This document shows positions 1 through 7,290 of a stretch of DNA of 64,000 bases, in pieces (position 1 is the first letter of the stretch; every line of letters begins with the position of its first letter). The stretch covers positions 20,742 to 84,741 of the forward strand of contig CAJUQD010000005.1 of NCBI GenBank assembly GCA_910588105.1, read 5' to 3'. The notes under the pieces were generated by a model. It made no database searches. It saw nothing but the letters and a program-made list of their open reading frames with translations, and was not told the DNA's origin. This DNA comes from an uncultured Oscillospiraceae bacterium. Its GTDB lineage: Bacteria; Bacillota; Clostridia; Oscillospirales; Oscillospiraceae. The translations under genes were made by a program, and so were the position numbers.

Positions 1-1025
1 ACCCCTTGGGTGAGGGTGCCGGTCTTGTCGAACACCACGGTCTCCGTCCTGGCCAGCAGCTCCAGATAATTGCCGCCCTTCACCAGAATACCCTGGGCGG
101 AAGCCCCGCCGATCCCCCCGAAGAAGGACAGGGGGATGGAGATCACCAGGGCGCAGGGGCAGGAAATCACCAGGAAGGTGAGGGCCCGGTGAACCCACAC
201 CCCCCACTCCCCGAAGAGCAGGGAGGGGAACACCGCCAGGGCCAGGGCGGCAAACACCACGCAGGGGGTGTAATACTTGGCAAAACGGGTGATAAAGTTC
301 TCAGCCCTGGCCTTTTTAGCGGCGGCGTTCTCCACCAAATCCAGAATTTTCGCCACAGTGGACTGTCCGAACGCGCGGGTTGTCCGGGCCTTCAGCAGCC
401 CCGTGACATTGACGCAGCCGGACAGCAGCTCCCCGCCCACCCCCACGTCCCGGGGGGCGGATTCGCCGGTGAGGGCAGCGGTGTTCAGGGAGGACGCGCC
501 CTCAATGACCACGCCGTCCAGGGGCACCTTCTCGCCGGGACGGATGACGATGACCTCGCCCACCGCCACCTCGTCGGGGTCAACCTCAATGATCTGCCCG
601 TCCCGTTCCACGTTGGCCGTGTCGGGCCGGATATCCATCAGCTGGGCAATGGACTGCCGGGATCTGCCCACGGCCACGCTCTGGAACAGCTCGCCCACCT
701 GGTAGAAGAGCATGACGCCCACCGCCTCGGAGGTCTCCCCCAGCACCAGCGCCCCGACGGTGGCCACGCACATGAGGAAGTTCTCATCGAACACCTGCCC
801 GTGGCCAATGTTGCGGATGGCCTTCCACAGGATATCCCAGCCGATGGTGAAATAGGCGGCAAGGTACAGCCAGATGGGAGCCAGGGCAAATAGATCCCCG
901 TCCAGCCGGCTGGTGAGCAGCGGAATACCAAACGGCACCCGGACCGGCGGCAGCAGCGCCGCCAGCGCCAACAGCACCGCCGCCGCAATGATGCGGATGA
1001 GCATCTTTTTTTGTTTTTTGGTCAT
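1..1025 (-). CDS. cadA: Heavy-metal (Zn/Cd/Pb-type) P1B ATPase, 3' end cut by window edge
   Basis: This is a membrane pump that exports divalent soft metals at the cost of ATP. The visible part starts MTKKQKKM and has N-terminal membrane segments, an actuator-domain TGES motif, the CPC metal-site helix (CPCALVISIP) and the phosphorylation motif DKTGTLT at the window edge. The ATP-binding half lies outside the window. CPC followed by ALVISIP is typical of the Zn/Cd/Pb subgroup rather than Cu pumps. There is no N-terminal heavy-metal-associated (HMA) domain; a separate HMA protein is encoded two genes upstream. The start is set by AAGGAG 12 bases before the ATG. It is the last visible gene of an operon led by an ArsR/CadC-type repressor. 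Confidence 0.9.
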   Translation of the reverse strand, partial: MTKKQKKMLIRIIAAAVLLALAALLPPVRVPFGIPLLTSRLDGDLFALAPIWLYLAAYFTIGWDILWKAIRNIGHGQVFDENFLMCVATVGALVLGETSEAVGVMLFYQVGELFQSVAVGRSRQSIAQLMDIRPDTANVERDGQIIEVDPDEVAVGEVIVIRPGEKVPLDGVVIEGASSLNTAALTGESAPRDVGVGGELLSGCVNVTGLLKARTTRAFGQSTVAKILDLVENAAAKKARAENFITRFAKYYTPCVVFAALALAVFPSLLFGEWGVWVHRALTFLVISCPCALVISIPLSFFGGIGGASAQGILVKGGNYLELLARTETVVFDKTGTLTQG

Positions 1026-1052
1026 AACAAATCAACTCCTTCGTCGGCACAA

Positions 1053-1143
1053 ACTCCACTCACTCGCTTTTCCCTTCGGAAAAAGCTCATCCGTTCCGTT
1101 GTGCCTCCTCTCCCCGCAAAGCCAAAGGGCGGCTTTGCGGGGC
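1053..1143. repeat. Intergenic palindromic repeat, copy 1
   Basis: An imperfect 90-base unit lies between the methyltransferase and ATPase genes. It ends in a strong hairpin: CCCCGCAAAGCC at 1112-1123 pairs with the segment ending at 1142, around an AAAGGG-type loop. A diverged second copy lies at 2070-2163 in the next intergenic gap but one. Both sit inside the same operon, so they may act as mRNA stabilising or processing hairpins. Confidence 0.65.
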
Positions 1144-1170
1144 CACATAAAAAGCCGCATTTACGGCAGC

Positions 1171-1785
1171 TCAACACTTCTCCAGCACGGCGATTCCCTC
1201 CGGCACTCCGCCGGGAATGACCTCCAACGCCACCGGGGCCAGCTTCAGGCGCTCCAAGAATTCCCGATAAGTCTCCGGGGTAAAAGCGTGCTCGTAGTGA
1301 AAGCCCACGCCCTGATAAATTTTAATCATGGAGCCGTAGGCCGCCCCCGCTTTCCCTTGAAGGTAGGTGGGCAGGATGAGCCGTCCGCCGGGGGCGGCAA
1401 CCCGCCACAGCTCCTGCACCGCAATTTCCGGCTGGGGCAGCAGGTGGAGCACGTTGGCGGCGATCACCGCGTCAAAGCTCCCGTCCGGGTCGGACAGGGC
1501 AGTGATATCCCGGCGGGCGAACTGGAGGTTGGACAGCCCCCGCCTGGCCGCTTTTTTCCGGGCCCGGGCCAGCATGGCCTCCGATTGGTCGGTGCACAGC
1601 ACCGAGCCCGCCCGTTTCGACGCGGCCAGGGAAAACTCCCCCGTCCCGGCGGCGCAGTCCAGCACGCGGGCCCCGGCGGGAACCAGCTCCCCCACACGGG
1701 TCCTGGCGGCGGCGTTTACCTGTCGGTTACTCCACTCAAACAGGTCATACAGCCCGGCGACCCGGTCCCAGAAGGTCCGGCTCAC
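1171..1785 (-). CDS. SAM-dependent class I methyltransferase (UbiE/Methyltransf_11-like)
   Basis: A 204-residue soluble methyltransferase. Motif I reads VLDCAAGTGEFS near residue 42, followed by an acidic SAM-ribose position (CTDQSEAML) and the motif IV/post-I region (FDAVIAANVLHLL). The substrate cannot be told from sequence. Its start codon touches the stop of the HMA gene upstream, so the two are translationally coupled, and it precedes the metal ATPase. A methyltransferase inside a CadC/HMA/CadA operon suggests methylation of a metal, metalloid or thiol ligand, but this is inference. Respiratory quinone methylation is unlikely in a fermentative anaerobe. Confidence 0.8.
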   Translation of the reverse strand: MSRTFWDRVAGLYDLFEWSNRQVNAAARTRVGELVPAGARVLDCAAGTGEFSLAASKRAGSVLCTDQSEAMLARARKKAARRGLSNLQFARRDITALSDPDGSFDAVIAANVLHLLPQPEIAVQELWRVAAPGGRLILPTYLQGKAGAAYGSMIKIYQGVGFHYEHAFTPETYREFLERLKLAPVALEVIPGGVPEGIAVLEKC

Positions 1786-1994
1786 AGCACGATCTCACAG
1801 TCGGGCTCCACCTTGCGGCAGACCTTCACCACATCCTTCATGACGGCGTCCACGTCGTCCGCCTCAATAGTCATTTTCTGGGTAAGGAAGCTGACGGTCG
1901 CGCCGGTGACGCCTGGGAGCTTCTTGACGGCGTCCTCCATTTTGGCGGCGCAATTGGCACAATCCAGGTCAATGAGCTTAAAGGTCTTTTTCAT
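1782..1994 (-). CDS. Stand-alone heavy-metal-associated (HMA) protein
   Basis: A 70-residue protein that is essentially one ferredoxin-fold HMA domain. The metal site is DCANCAAKM (CxxC). The leading DLDCANC context is that of the domain fused to the N terminus of CadA/ZntA ATPases in other bacteria. The ATG at 1994 is chosen because AAAGGA lies 9 bases upstream; an in-frame ATG at 2024 would add ten unrelated residues. It probably delivers metal to, or regulates, the domain-less ATPase of the same operon. The C terminus carries a further Cys pair (VCRKVEPDCEIVL) that might bind metal. Confidence 0.88.
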   Translation of the reverse strand: MKKTFKLIDLDCANCAAKMEDAVKKLPGVTGATVSFLTQKMTIEADDVDAVMKDVVKVCRKVEPDCEIVL

Positions 1995-2069
1995 AGTGAT
2001 ACATCCTTTCTTAGATTTTTCCATTCACGCCTCGCCTGTTCGCGACGCGCGGCTTTCATCGAAGCAAAG

Positions 2070-2163
2070 TCCACTCCACTTCGTTTCCGCCTGCGGTGAA
2101 AACTTCATTCGCTCCCTTGCTTCTCCTCCCCCCGCAAAGCTAAAGGGCGGCTTTGCAGGGGGC
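2070..2163. repeat. Intergenic palindromic repeat, copy 2
   Basis: This is the diverged second copy of the unit at 1053-1143. It has the same order of blocks (pyrimidine-rich stretch, CTCCT run, then a hairpin from CCCCGCAAAGC pairing with GCTTTGCAGGGG around AAAGGGC). It lies between the repressor and HMA genes. The bases just before it (about 2031-2062) resemble sequence at about 52231-52265 near the pgk gene, so the family may be wider. Confidence 0.6.
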
Positions 2164-2201
2164 CAATAGGGTTATCCGCGCTGCTTACGACAGCTCGGAC
2201 G

Positions 2202-2564
2202 CTATTCGTTCACGTGCTCCATCCCTTGGGCAATAATCTTTCGCACGTGGCTGTCCGCCAGGGAGTAGAACACGGTCTTACCCTCCTTGCGGAATTTCAC
2301 CAGGCGGCTCCCCTTGAGCACCCGCAGCTGGTGGGACACCGCCGACTGGGTGAGTCCCAGCAGCTGGGCGATGTCGCACACGCAAAGCTCCGCCTCGAAC
2401 AGGGCATAGAGAATTTTAATCCGGGTGGAGTCGCCGAACACCTTGAACAGCTCCGCCAGGTCGTACAGCGTCTCATCGTCCGGCATCCCCCCCAGCACCT
2501 CGCTCACCGCGTCCTCGTGGACAAACAGGCAGCCGCAGCGCTCGATCTCATTGTTGTCAGTCAT
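2202..2564 (-). CDS. ArsR/SmtB-family metal-responsive repressor (CadC-like)
   Basis: A 120-residue winged-helix repressor and first gene of the metal operon. The alpha-3 metal box reads ELCVCDIA (the CadC-type Cys-x-Cys). A Cys pair near the N terminus (ERCGC) matches the third and fourth thiolates of the CadC Cd/Pb site. The C-terminal helix carries D, H, H and E spaced like the SmtB/CadC alpha-5 zinc site (DSHVRKIIAQGMEHVNE). Both site types therefore appear to be present. The recognition helix is LTQSAVSHQLRVL. A matching 12-2-12 operator lies directly upstream. Metal binding should release the DNA and turn on the operon. Confidence 0.92.
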   Translation of the reverse strand: MTDNNEIERCGCLFVHEDAVSEVLGGMPDDETLYDLAELFKVFGDSTRIKILYALFEAELCVCDIAQLLGLTQSAVSHQLRVLKGSRLVKFRKEGKTVFYSLADSHVRKIIAQGMEHVNE

Positions 2565-2586
2565 AGCGCTCTCCTCTCATTTGGCA

Positions 2587-2612
2587 AACATATGAACATC
2601 TGCTCATATGTT
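2587..2612. promoter_or_regulatory. ArsR/SmtB-type 12-2-12 operator
   Basis: Inverted repeat with arms AACATATGAACA and TGCTCATATGTT separated by two bases; 11 of 12 positions are complementary. Length, spacing and ATGAACA core match operators of the SmtB/CadC class. It sits 23 bases before the repressor start, where bound repressor would block the promoter. Confidence 0.85.
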
Positions 2613-2728
2613 AACTCAAAGAGCGTCCCTTGTCAAGCCCATTTCCAAAAAAATTTTGAGCGGCGGCGCGCCCCGGCCTTATTCCGGTTCCGCACCGCCG
2701 CTCCAGGCCCCCCGGGCCTTTTGCCGCC

Positions 2729-3571
2729 CTATTTTTCCCGCTCCAGGTATACCATCACCGCCGCTCCAGGCCCCACGTGGGTGCCGATGACCGCGCCCAC
2801 CGGGTGCACTTCGCTTGGATGGGGGCCAAAGGTCTCCCGGGTCAGCGCCATCAGACTTTGACACAGTTCATCATGGGCGGTGTAGCCATAATACACCGAC
2901 AGGCGTTGGTCAAAAGCCAGCTCCTCCCCCACCAGCTTCACCAGGGCCGCTAGGCTCCCCTTGGCGCCCACACCTTTGCCCGCCAGCCCCAGCTGGCCGT
3001 CCTTCAGGGTGATGATGGGCTTCACCTTCAAAAGCTCCCCCGCGATGGACACCGCCGCAGGCAGCCGTCCCCCCTTGTGGAGGTACTTCAGCGTGTCCAC
3101 AACGGCCAGCAGCTTCACCCGGCCCTTCGCCCGCTCCAGCTCCGCCGCGATGGCCGGGGCGTCCTGCCCCTGGTCCCGAAGCAGACAGGCTAGGTCGATG
3201 AGCAGCCGCAGCCCCAGCACCGTCTGGGTGGAATCCACCACGTGGATATCCCCGTAACCGCACATATCCCGGGCAATGAGGGCGCTCTGGCAGGTGCCGG
3301 ACAGGGAGGCTGCCATAGGCAGGCAAATCACACTGTCCCCCCTCTCCTTGGCACGCTCAAAATAAGGGAGAAAATCGTCCGGCACCGCCTGGCTGGTGGT
3401 GGGCAGCTCCTTTGCCTCGGCCAGCCGCCGGAAAAAGGCGGCGTGATCCAGCACATTGGGGAACTCCTCCTCCCCGAACTGGACCTTCAGGGGCACTACC
3501 CAGATCCTCCTGCGCTCCGCCTCCTCCGGGGTGAAATCGGCTGTGCTGTCTGTCAAAATGTAGATGGCCAT
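2729..3571 (-). CDS. DegV family fatty-acid-binding protein
   Basis: A 280-residue cytosolic DegV protein. Family landmarks are the N-terminal ILTDSTAD, the PTTSQ block near residue 57, the SLSGT block near 88 and the C-terminal IGTHVGPGA block. DegV proteins bind a fatty acid; FakB members present it to FakA kinase, but no fakA is nearby. AAGGAGG lies 7 bases before the start. It begins 16 bases after the marR stop, so the two are probably co-transcribed and under MarR control. Confidence 0.9.
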   Translation of the reverse strand: MAIYILTDSTADFTPEEAERRRIWVVPLKVQFGEEEFPNVLDHAAFFRRLAEAKELPTTSQAVPDDFLPYFERAKERGDSVICLPMAASLSGTCQSALIARDMCGYGDIHVVDSTQTVLGLRLLIDLACLLRDQGQDAPAIAAELERAKGRVKLLAVVDTLKYLHKGGRLPAAVSIAGELLKVKPIITLKDGQLGLAGKGVGAKGSLAALVKLVGEELAFDQRLSVYYGYTAHDELCQSLMALTRETFGPHPSEVHPVGAVIGTHVGPGAAVMVYLEREK

Positions 3572-3587
3572 AGCTTGATCCTCCTTA

Positions 3588-4055
3588 TCACATTTGGTTC
3601 TGACGGCTTATGTCATGAAAAAATCGATCCAGCCGGCGCAGGGATCGCAGCAGCGCGTCCAGCTCCCCCTCCTCCAGCCTGGTGGCGGCGCTGTCCGCCA
3701 TGCGGGCGTGGAATTGGGCATGGAGACGGTTGGCCTCCTCCCCCCTGGGGGTGAGCAGCACCCGGATCACCCGGCGGTCACCCGGCTCCCCGCCCCGGGC
3801 CAGATAACCCTTCCGCACCAGGGTGTTCACCGCCGTAGTCAGGGAACTCACCCGGATGGACAGCGCGTCGGCAATCTGGGTCATGGTGTTGCGGCCCGCC
3901 GCCGTGAGCCCGCCCACCGCCTCCAGCACGTGTAGCTCCTTCACCGACAGATCCCCCGCGCCCATGCCGTTCAGCGCCTGCTCTTCATAGGCTAAAATCT
4001 GGTTGAACACATGGACGAAAAAATAATTCAGCTCTTCCCGTTGGCTCTCGTTCAC
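3588..4055 (-). CDS. MarR family transcriptional regulator
   Basis: A 155-residue winged-helix regulator. The helix-turn-helix is in TMTQIADALSIRVSSLTTAV and the wing in GYLARGGEPGDRRVIRVLLT, the usual MarR D-R-R pattern. A GTG start at 4055 is preferred because AGGAGG lies 7 bases upstream. A longer TTG start at 4079 would place coding sequence over the ribosome binding site and operator. It is followed by degV. The palindrome upstream suggests autoregulation, and a degV partner suggests a lipid-related ligand, which is inference. Confidence 0.88.
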   Translation of the reverse strand: MNESQREELNYFFVHVFNQILAYEEQALNGMGAGDLSVKELHVLEAVGGLTAAGRNTMTQIADALSIRVSSLTTAVNTLVRKGYLARGGEPGDRRVIRVLLTPRGEEANRLHAQFHARMADSAATRLEEGELDALLRSLRRLDRFFHDISRQNQM

Positions 4056-4076
4056 GGCATTCCCTCCTGCGTACTT

Positions 4077-4103
4077 CAAATATTCGGATATATGAAATAT
4101 TTG
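4077..4103. promoter_or_regulatory. Candidate MarR operator
   Basis: Inverted repeat CAAATATT ... AATATTTG with an 11-base centre, in an AT-rich patch just upstream of the marR start. Position and symmetry fit autoregulation. Confidence 0.6.
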
Positions 4104-4139
4104 AATTTCGAAATAATATACGCCAAAAAAGGGGGGTTG

Positions 4140-5387
4140 TCAACCCCCTTTTTCCGGCGACAGGGTAACGGAAAACGCCGTTCCCTCCCCATCTACGCTG
4201 TGTACGGCAATTTTTCCGCCGTGCCGCTCCACAATGGTTGCGGCAATGGACAGCCCCAGGCCGTACCCGCCCTTTTCCCTGCTGCGGGCGGCATCCGCCC
4301 GGTAGAACCGCTCAAACAGGTGGGCCTGGGCCTCCTGTGGGATGGGCTCCCCCGTGTTGTGGACGGTGAGCGCCGCCGCCCCGCCCCCCTCCAGGGTCAC
4401 GCGCACCGTCCCGCCGGGCTGGCAGTATTTGCAGGCGTTGTCCAGCAAAATAGCGCACAGCCGCCTCAGCTCCTCCCCGTCCCCGGTGACGCCCACGCCG
4501 GGGTCAACCCTGCTCTCCAGCATCAGCCCCGCCTCAAAGGCCACCGGTTCAAAGGACATCACACACTCCTCGCACACCTGGCTCAGATCCGCCCGGCCCT
4601 TGGGCCGCCCCCGTTCCCCGGCATCCCCCCGGGCCAGGAAAAGCAGGTCCTCCACCAGGCCCTTCATCCGCAGCCCCTCGTCCCGCAGGTGCTCCACCCA
4701 ACGGCGCTGGTTTTCAATGGTGTCGTTCGGGCGGCTGAGCAGGATATCCGCGTCGGCCAGCAGCACCGTCAAGGGCGTTTTCAGCTCGTGGGAAGCGTCC
4801 GCCACAAACTGCTGCTGTCTTCTCCAGCTCTCCTCCACCGGCCGCACCAGCCACCGGGAGAGCAGCGCGCTCACCGCAAAAAAGCCGGGCAGCGCCGCCG
4901 CAAAAATCAGCGCGGCGGTGAGCGCCTGCCGCCGCACCGCCCCCCGCTCCCAATCCAGCCCGGCAAAACCCAGCTCTATCCTGCTTCCCCTGGACCGGAT
5001 CAGGAAGCGCAGGTTCAGCCCGTCCAGCCGCCCGGACTCCTGCCCGGAGGCCAGCGCCTCCCCCACCGCCCGGACCACAGCCCCCTCATCCAGCACGGCG
5101 TTGAAGCCCAGGGCCAGCCCCACCTGTCCCCAGCGGTCCGCCACGGCATAAAAAGCGGGTATGCCGGTGCGCAGCTCGTCATCCTGGCCCATACTCCCCC
5201 CGGCAAAGGGGCGCAGCGGATCCAGCGCCGCCTCCCCCCGGTCCAGCACAGCCCGCAGCACCCGTTCCGTCTCCTCCTGGTACTGCCGGGCGGTGGAAGC
5301 CGTCTGAACGGCCAGCGCCGCCGCCAGCATCCCCGCCAGCAGCGCCGTAATCATAAGGATAAACTTCCAGCGCAGTTTTTTCAGCAT
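4140..5387 (-). CDS. Sensor histidine kinase (orphan)
   Basis: A 415-residue membrane kinase. A first transmembrane segment lies at residues 9-27, an extracellular sensor at about 28-155, and a second transmembrane segment near 156-175. The HisKA phospho-acceptor is ASHELKTPLTVLLAD; N, F and G boxes follow (LLDNACKY, LFERFYRAD, GYGLGLSI). This is the EnvZ/PhoR-type layout, which normally sits beside an OmpR-type regulator, but none is present. The sequence upstream is a decayed HAD gene and a MITE, so the partner may have been lost or may act from elsewhere. Confidence 0.9.
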   Translation of the reverse strand: MLKKLRWKFILMITALLAGMLAAALAVQTASTARQYQEETERVLRAVLDRGEAALDPLRPFAGGSMGQDDELRTGIPAFYAVADRWGQVGLALGFNAVLDEGAVVRAVGEALASGQESGRLDGLNLRFLIRSRGSRIELGFAGLDWERGAVRRQALTAALIFAAALPGFFAVSALLSRWLVRPVEESWRRQQQFVADASHELKTPLTVLLADADILLSRPNDTIENQRRWVEHLRDEGLRMKGLVEDLLFLARGDAGERGRPKGRADLSQVCEECVMSFEPVAFEAGLMLESRVDPGVGVTGDGEELRRLCAILLDNACKYCQPGGTVRVTLEGGGAAALTVHNTGEPIPQEAQAHLFERFYRADAARSREKGGYGLGLSIAATIVERHGGKIAVHSVDGEGTAFSVTLSPEKGG

Positions 5388-5410
5388 GGCGCTCCCTCTG
5401 CATTCCGCCT

Positions 5411-5641
5411 AAAGCAGGTTTTCCTCAATCCACCGGGCCACGCCGTTCCATTTGGCCGCCCCGCGGTCCATGATCTGGAGCAGCTCCCCGTTGGCCACGG
5501 TCAGATAGGCATCTTCTGTGAGGGCGCCCTCCGCCCCCGGCACGCGTCCAGCACGGCCCGGGTGTATTCCGACACCGTTTCATCCGTCCGCAGTAAGGTT
5601 TTGTCCAGATCCGTTATGACCGTCTTTACCTTCGCCACCGC
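5411..5641 (-). pseudogene. Remnant of a Cof-type HAD phosphatase
   Basis: The first piece encodes the HAD nucleophile motif TVITDLDKTLLRTDETVSEYT; reading then breaks after about 36 codons. A second frame continues with YLTVANGELLQIMDRGAAKWNGVARWIEENLL, which resembles the later part of Cof-type proteins. The catalytic loops and the GD(x)xND motif are missing. An internal deletion with frame change fits better than a short functional protein. It lies between the orphan kinase and a MITE. Confidence 0.6.
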
Positions 5642-5651
5642 TCCCCCACCC

Positions 5652-5818
5652 TTAAAACCTGTATTCACAGCCGAAAATGCCGGGTGGGCGAGAGCTTTTC
5701 CCGCCAGACAAGGCGAATTTCCGCTGGAATACTTGGTGTATTTCAAGAAAATTCAACGCAGTATGGCGGGGACAGACCCGCTCGGACGGCGTTTAGAGGT
5801 TGTGAATGCAGGTTTTTA
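5652..5818. mobile_element. MITE-like palindromic element, copy A
   Basis: About 167 bases bounded by near-perfect terminal inverted repeats of about 20 bases (left AAAACCTGTATTCACAGCC; right end reads as AAAACCTGCATTCACAACC on the other strand), flanked by TA. The central block at about 5708-5760 (GGAATACTTGGTGTATTTCA core) recurs in copies B, C and D. No coding capacity. Confidence 0.75.
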
Positions 5819-5966
5819 CTTCGTAATGATACCCAGTATACCATCCCGCCTTCCGCAAATCAATTCCAACTCTCCCGATATATCCCCGCCAAACCCGCCG
5901 GCGGAAAAATTTTCTTGATTTTTTGAAAAAAACCCTTTACAAACGGCGCAAACTATGTTACCGTAC

Positions 5967-5987
5967 TAACAGTAATGATTCCTATTA
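5967..5987. promoter_or_regulatory. Candidate Fur/PerR-type operator and promoter region
   Basis: A 21-base palindrome (TAACAGTAAT, one central base, ATTCCTATTA; 8 of 10 positions symmetrical) lies 27 bases before the regulator start. A possible -35 TTTACA at 5936-5941 and weak -10 TACCGT at 5959-5964 put the palindrome at the transcription start. This fits autoregulation of the regulator-rubrerythrin-rubredoxin operon. Confidence 0.6.
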
Positions 5988-6013
5988 GTGCTTACAGCAG
6001 GAGAGGAGCGGCC

Positions 6014-6421
6014 ATGAACAACGTCCGTCAAAGTAAAAAAAGGGACGCTATGCTGGCCCTGCTGCGGCAAACCACCTGTCACCCCCCGGCGGACTGGGTG
6101 CACCAGCAGCTCAAGGCGGAATATCCCGACCTGAGCCTGGGCACCGTCTACCGCAATCTCAACCACCTGTGCGGCCACGGGCTGATCCGGCGGGTGGGCC
6201 CGGTAAACGGGCAGGAGCGTTACGACGGGACCCTCTCCCCCCATTCCCACTTCATTTGCAACCGCTGCGGCGCCATTCTGGACCTGCCCCAACGTTCTCC
6301 CGGGCAGGGCTGGCTGGATTCCGTCGGCGTGCAATATGGCTTTCAGGTGGAAAGCTGCGAGTTCATTGTCCGCGGCCTGTGCCGCGGGTGCGCGTCCACG
6401 CAGCCTGACGGCCAAAATTAA
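6014..6421 (+). CDS. Fur family regulator (PerR-like)
   Basis: A 135-residue Fur-family repressor. The winged helix is followed by the hinge motif [10 protein letters not shown] and a C-terminal CRGC, giving the two CxxC pairs of the structural zinc site. The start at 6014 follows a GGAGAGGAG ribosome site. It leads directly into rubrerythrin and rubredoxin, the classic PerR-controlled peroxide-reduction genes of Clostridia. That context is the main reason to call it PerR rather than Fur or Zur. The C-terminal half is short and the usual His-rich regulatory site is only partly recognisable. Confidence 0.82.
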   Translation: MNNVRQSKKRDAMLALLRQTTCHPPADWVHQQLKAEYPDLSLGTVYRNLNHLCGHGLIRRVGPVNGQERYDGTLSPHSHFICNRCGAILDLPQRSPGQGWLDSVGVQYGFQVESCEFIVRGLCRGCASTQPDGQN

Positions 6422-6440
6422 ACATTGGAGGAAAACTATC

Positions 6441-7028
6441 ATGAAAAAATGGATCTGCCCTGTCTGCGGTTACGTCTACGAAGGCGAGAATCCCCCCGCC
6501 GAGTGCCCCGTCTGCCACGTCTCCGGCTCCAAGTTCACCCTTCAGGAGGGTGAGATGAAGCTGGCCGCCGAGCACGAGTACGGCATCTTCGCCAAGACTG
6601 TGAAGAACAACCCCGACATCAGCGACGAGGACAAGAAGTACATCCTGGAGCAGCTCATGGCCAACTTCAACGGCGAGTGCTCCGAGGTGGGCATGTACCT
6701 GTGCATGGCCCGCATCGCTGCCCGGGAGGGTTACCCCGAGGTGGCCCTGTACTGGGAGAAGGCCGCCTATGAGGAGGCCGAGCACGCCGCCAAGTTCGCC
6801 GAGCTGCTGGGCGCGGAGCTGGAGCCCAACATGACCGCCAGCACCGCCAAGAACCTGGCTTGGCGGGTGGACTGCGAGTTTGGCGCCACTCAGGGCAAGT
6901 TCGACCTGGCCGCCTGCGCCAAGAAGAACGGCCTGGACGCCATCCACGACACCGTGCATGAGATGGCCCGCGACGAGGCTCGCCACGGCAAGGCTCTGAA
7001 GGGCCTGCTGGAGCGGTACTTCAAGTAA
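6441..7028 (+). CDS. Reverse rubrerythrin (N-terminal rubredoxin, C-terminal ferritin-like diiron)
   Basis: A 195-residue peroxidase-type iron protein. The order is reversed relative to classical rubrerythrin. A rubredoxin-like Fe(Cys)4 domain comes first ([12 protein letters not shown] ... CPVC, residues 3-31). A four-helix diiron domain follows, with ExxH-type ligands ([24 protein letters not shown]). Clostridial reverse rubrerythrins reduce hydrogen peroxide with electrons passed from NADH through rubredoxin. GGAGG lies 10 bases upstream. It sits 19 bases after the PerR-like gene and 24 bases before rubredoxin. Confidence 0.95.
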   Translation: MKKWICPVCGYVYEGENPPAECPVCHVSGSKFTLQEGEMKLAAEHEYGIFAKTVKNNPDISDEDKKYILEQLMANFNGECSEVGMYLCMARIAAREGYPEVALYWEKAAYEEAEHAAKFAELLGAELEPNMTASTAKNLAWRVDCEFGATQGKFDLAACAKKNGLDAIHDTVHEMARDEARHGKALKGLLERYFK

Positions 7029-7052
7029 TCCGGCCCATAGGAGGAGCAGAAA

Positions 7053-7208
7053 ATGGACAAGTACGTATGCCCCTGCGGCTACGAGTACGACCCCGCGGCG
7101 GGCGACCCCGACAACGGCGTCGCCCCCGGCACCCCCTGGGAGCAGGTCCCCGACAGCTGGGTCTGCCCGGTGTGCGGCATGGGGAAGGACGTCTTTGAAA
7201 AGGCCTGA
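7053..7208 (+). CDS. Rubredoxin with an unusual CxC first iron motif
   Basis: A 51-residue electron carrier, starting ATG after GGAGGAG. The body is textbook rubredoxin ([16 protein letters not shown], then CPVCG near the end). The first cysteine pair reads [11 protein letters not shown], that is Cys-one residue-Cys-Gly instead of the normal CxxCG. The reading frame is clear and intact, so this is not a frameshift. The gene follows reverse rubrerythrin, its expected electron acceptor, and is closed by a terminator. Confidence 0.92.
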   Translation: MDKYVCPCGYEYDPAAGDPDNGVAPGTPWEQVPDSWVCPVCGMGKDVFEKA

Positions 7209-7230
7209 ATCGCACGGAACCTCGCAAAAC

Positions 7231-7263
7231 AAGGCGCGGAGGCATAAGCCTCCGCGCCTTTCG
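7231..7263 (+). terminator. Rho-independent terminator after rubredoxin
   Basis: Hairpin GGCGCGGAGGC / GCCTCCGCGCC with an ATAA loop, followed by TTTCG. It ends the PerR-rubrerythrin-rubredoxin operon. Confidence 0.88.
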
Positions 7264-7290
7264 ATGTTTTCTGCGCGCCTCGCCGCGTCC

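Noticed and set aside
2700..2725. Plus-strand terminator (AGGCCC/GGGCCTTTT)
   Set aside because: There is no plus-strand gene upstream to terminate, and the T-tract is short; probably GC-rich chance symmetry.
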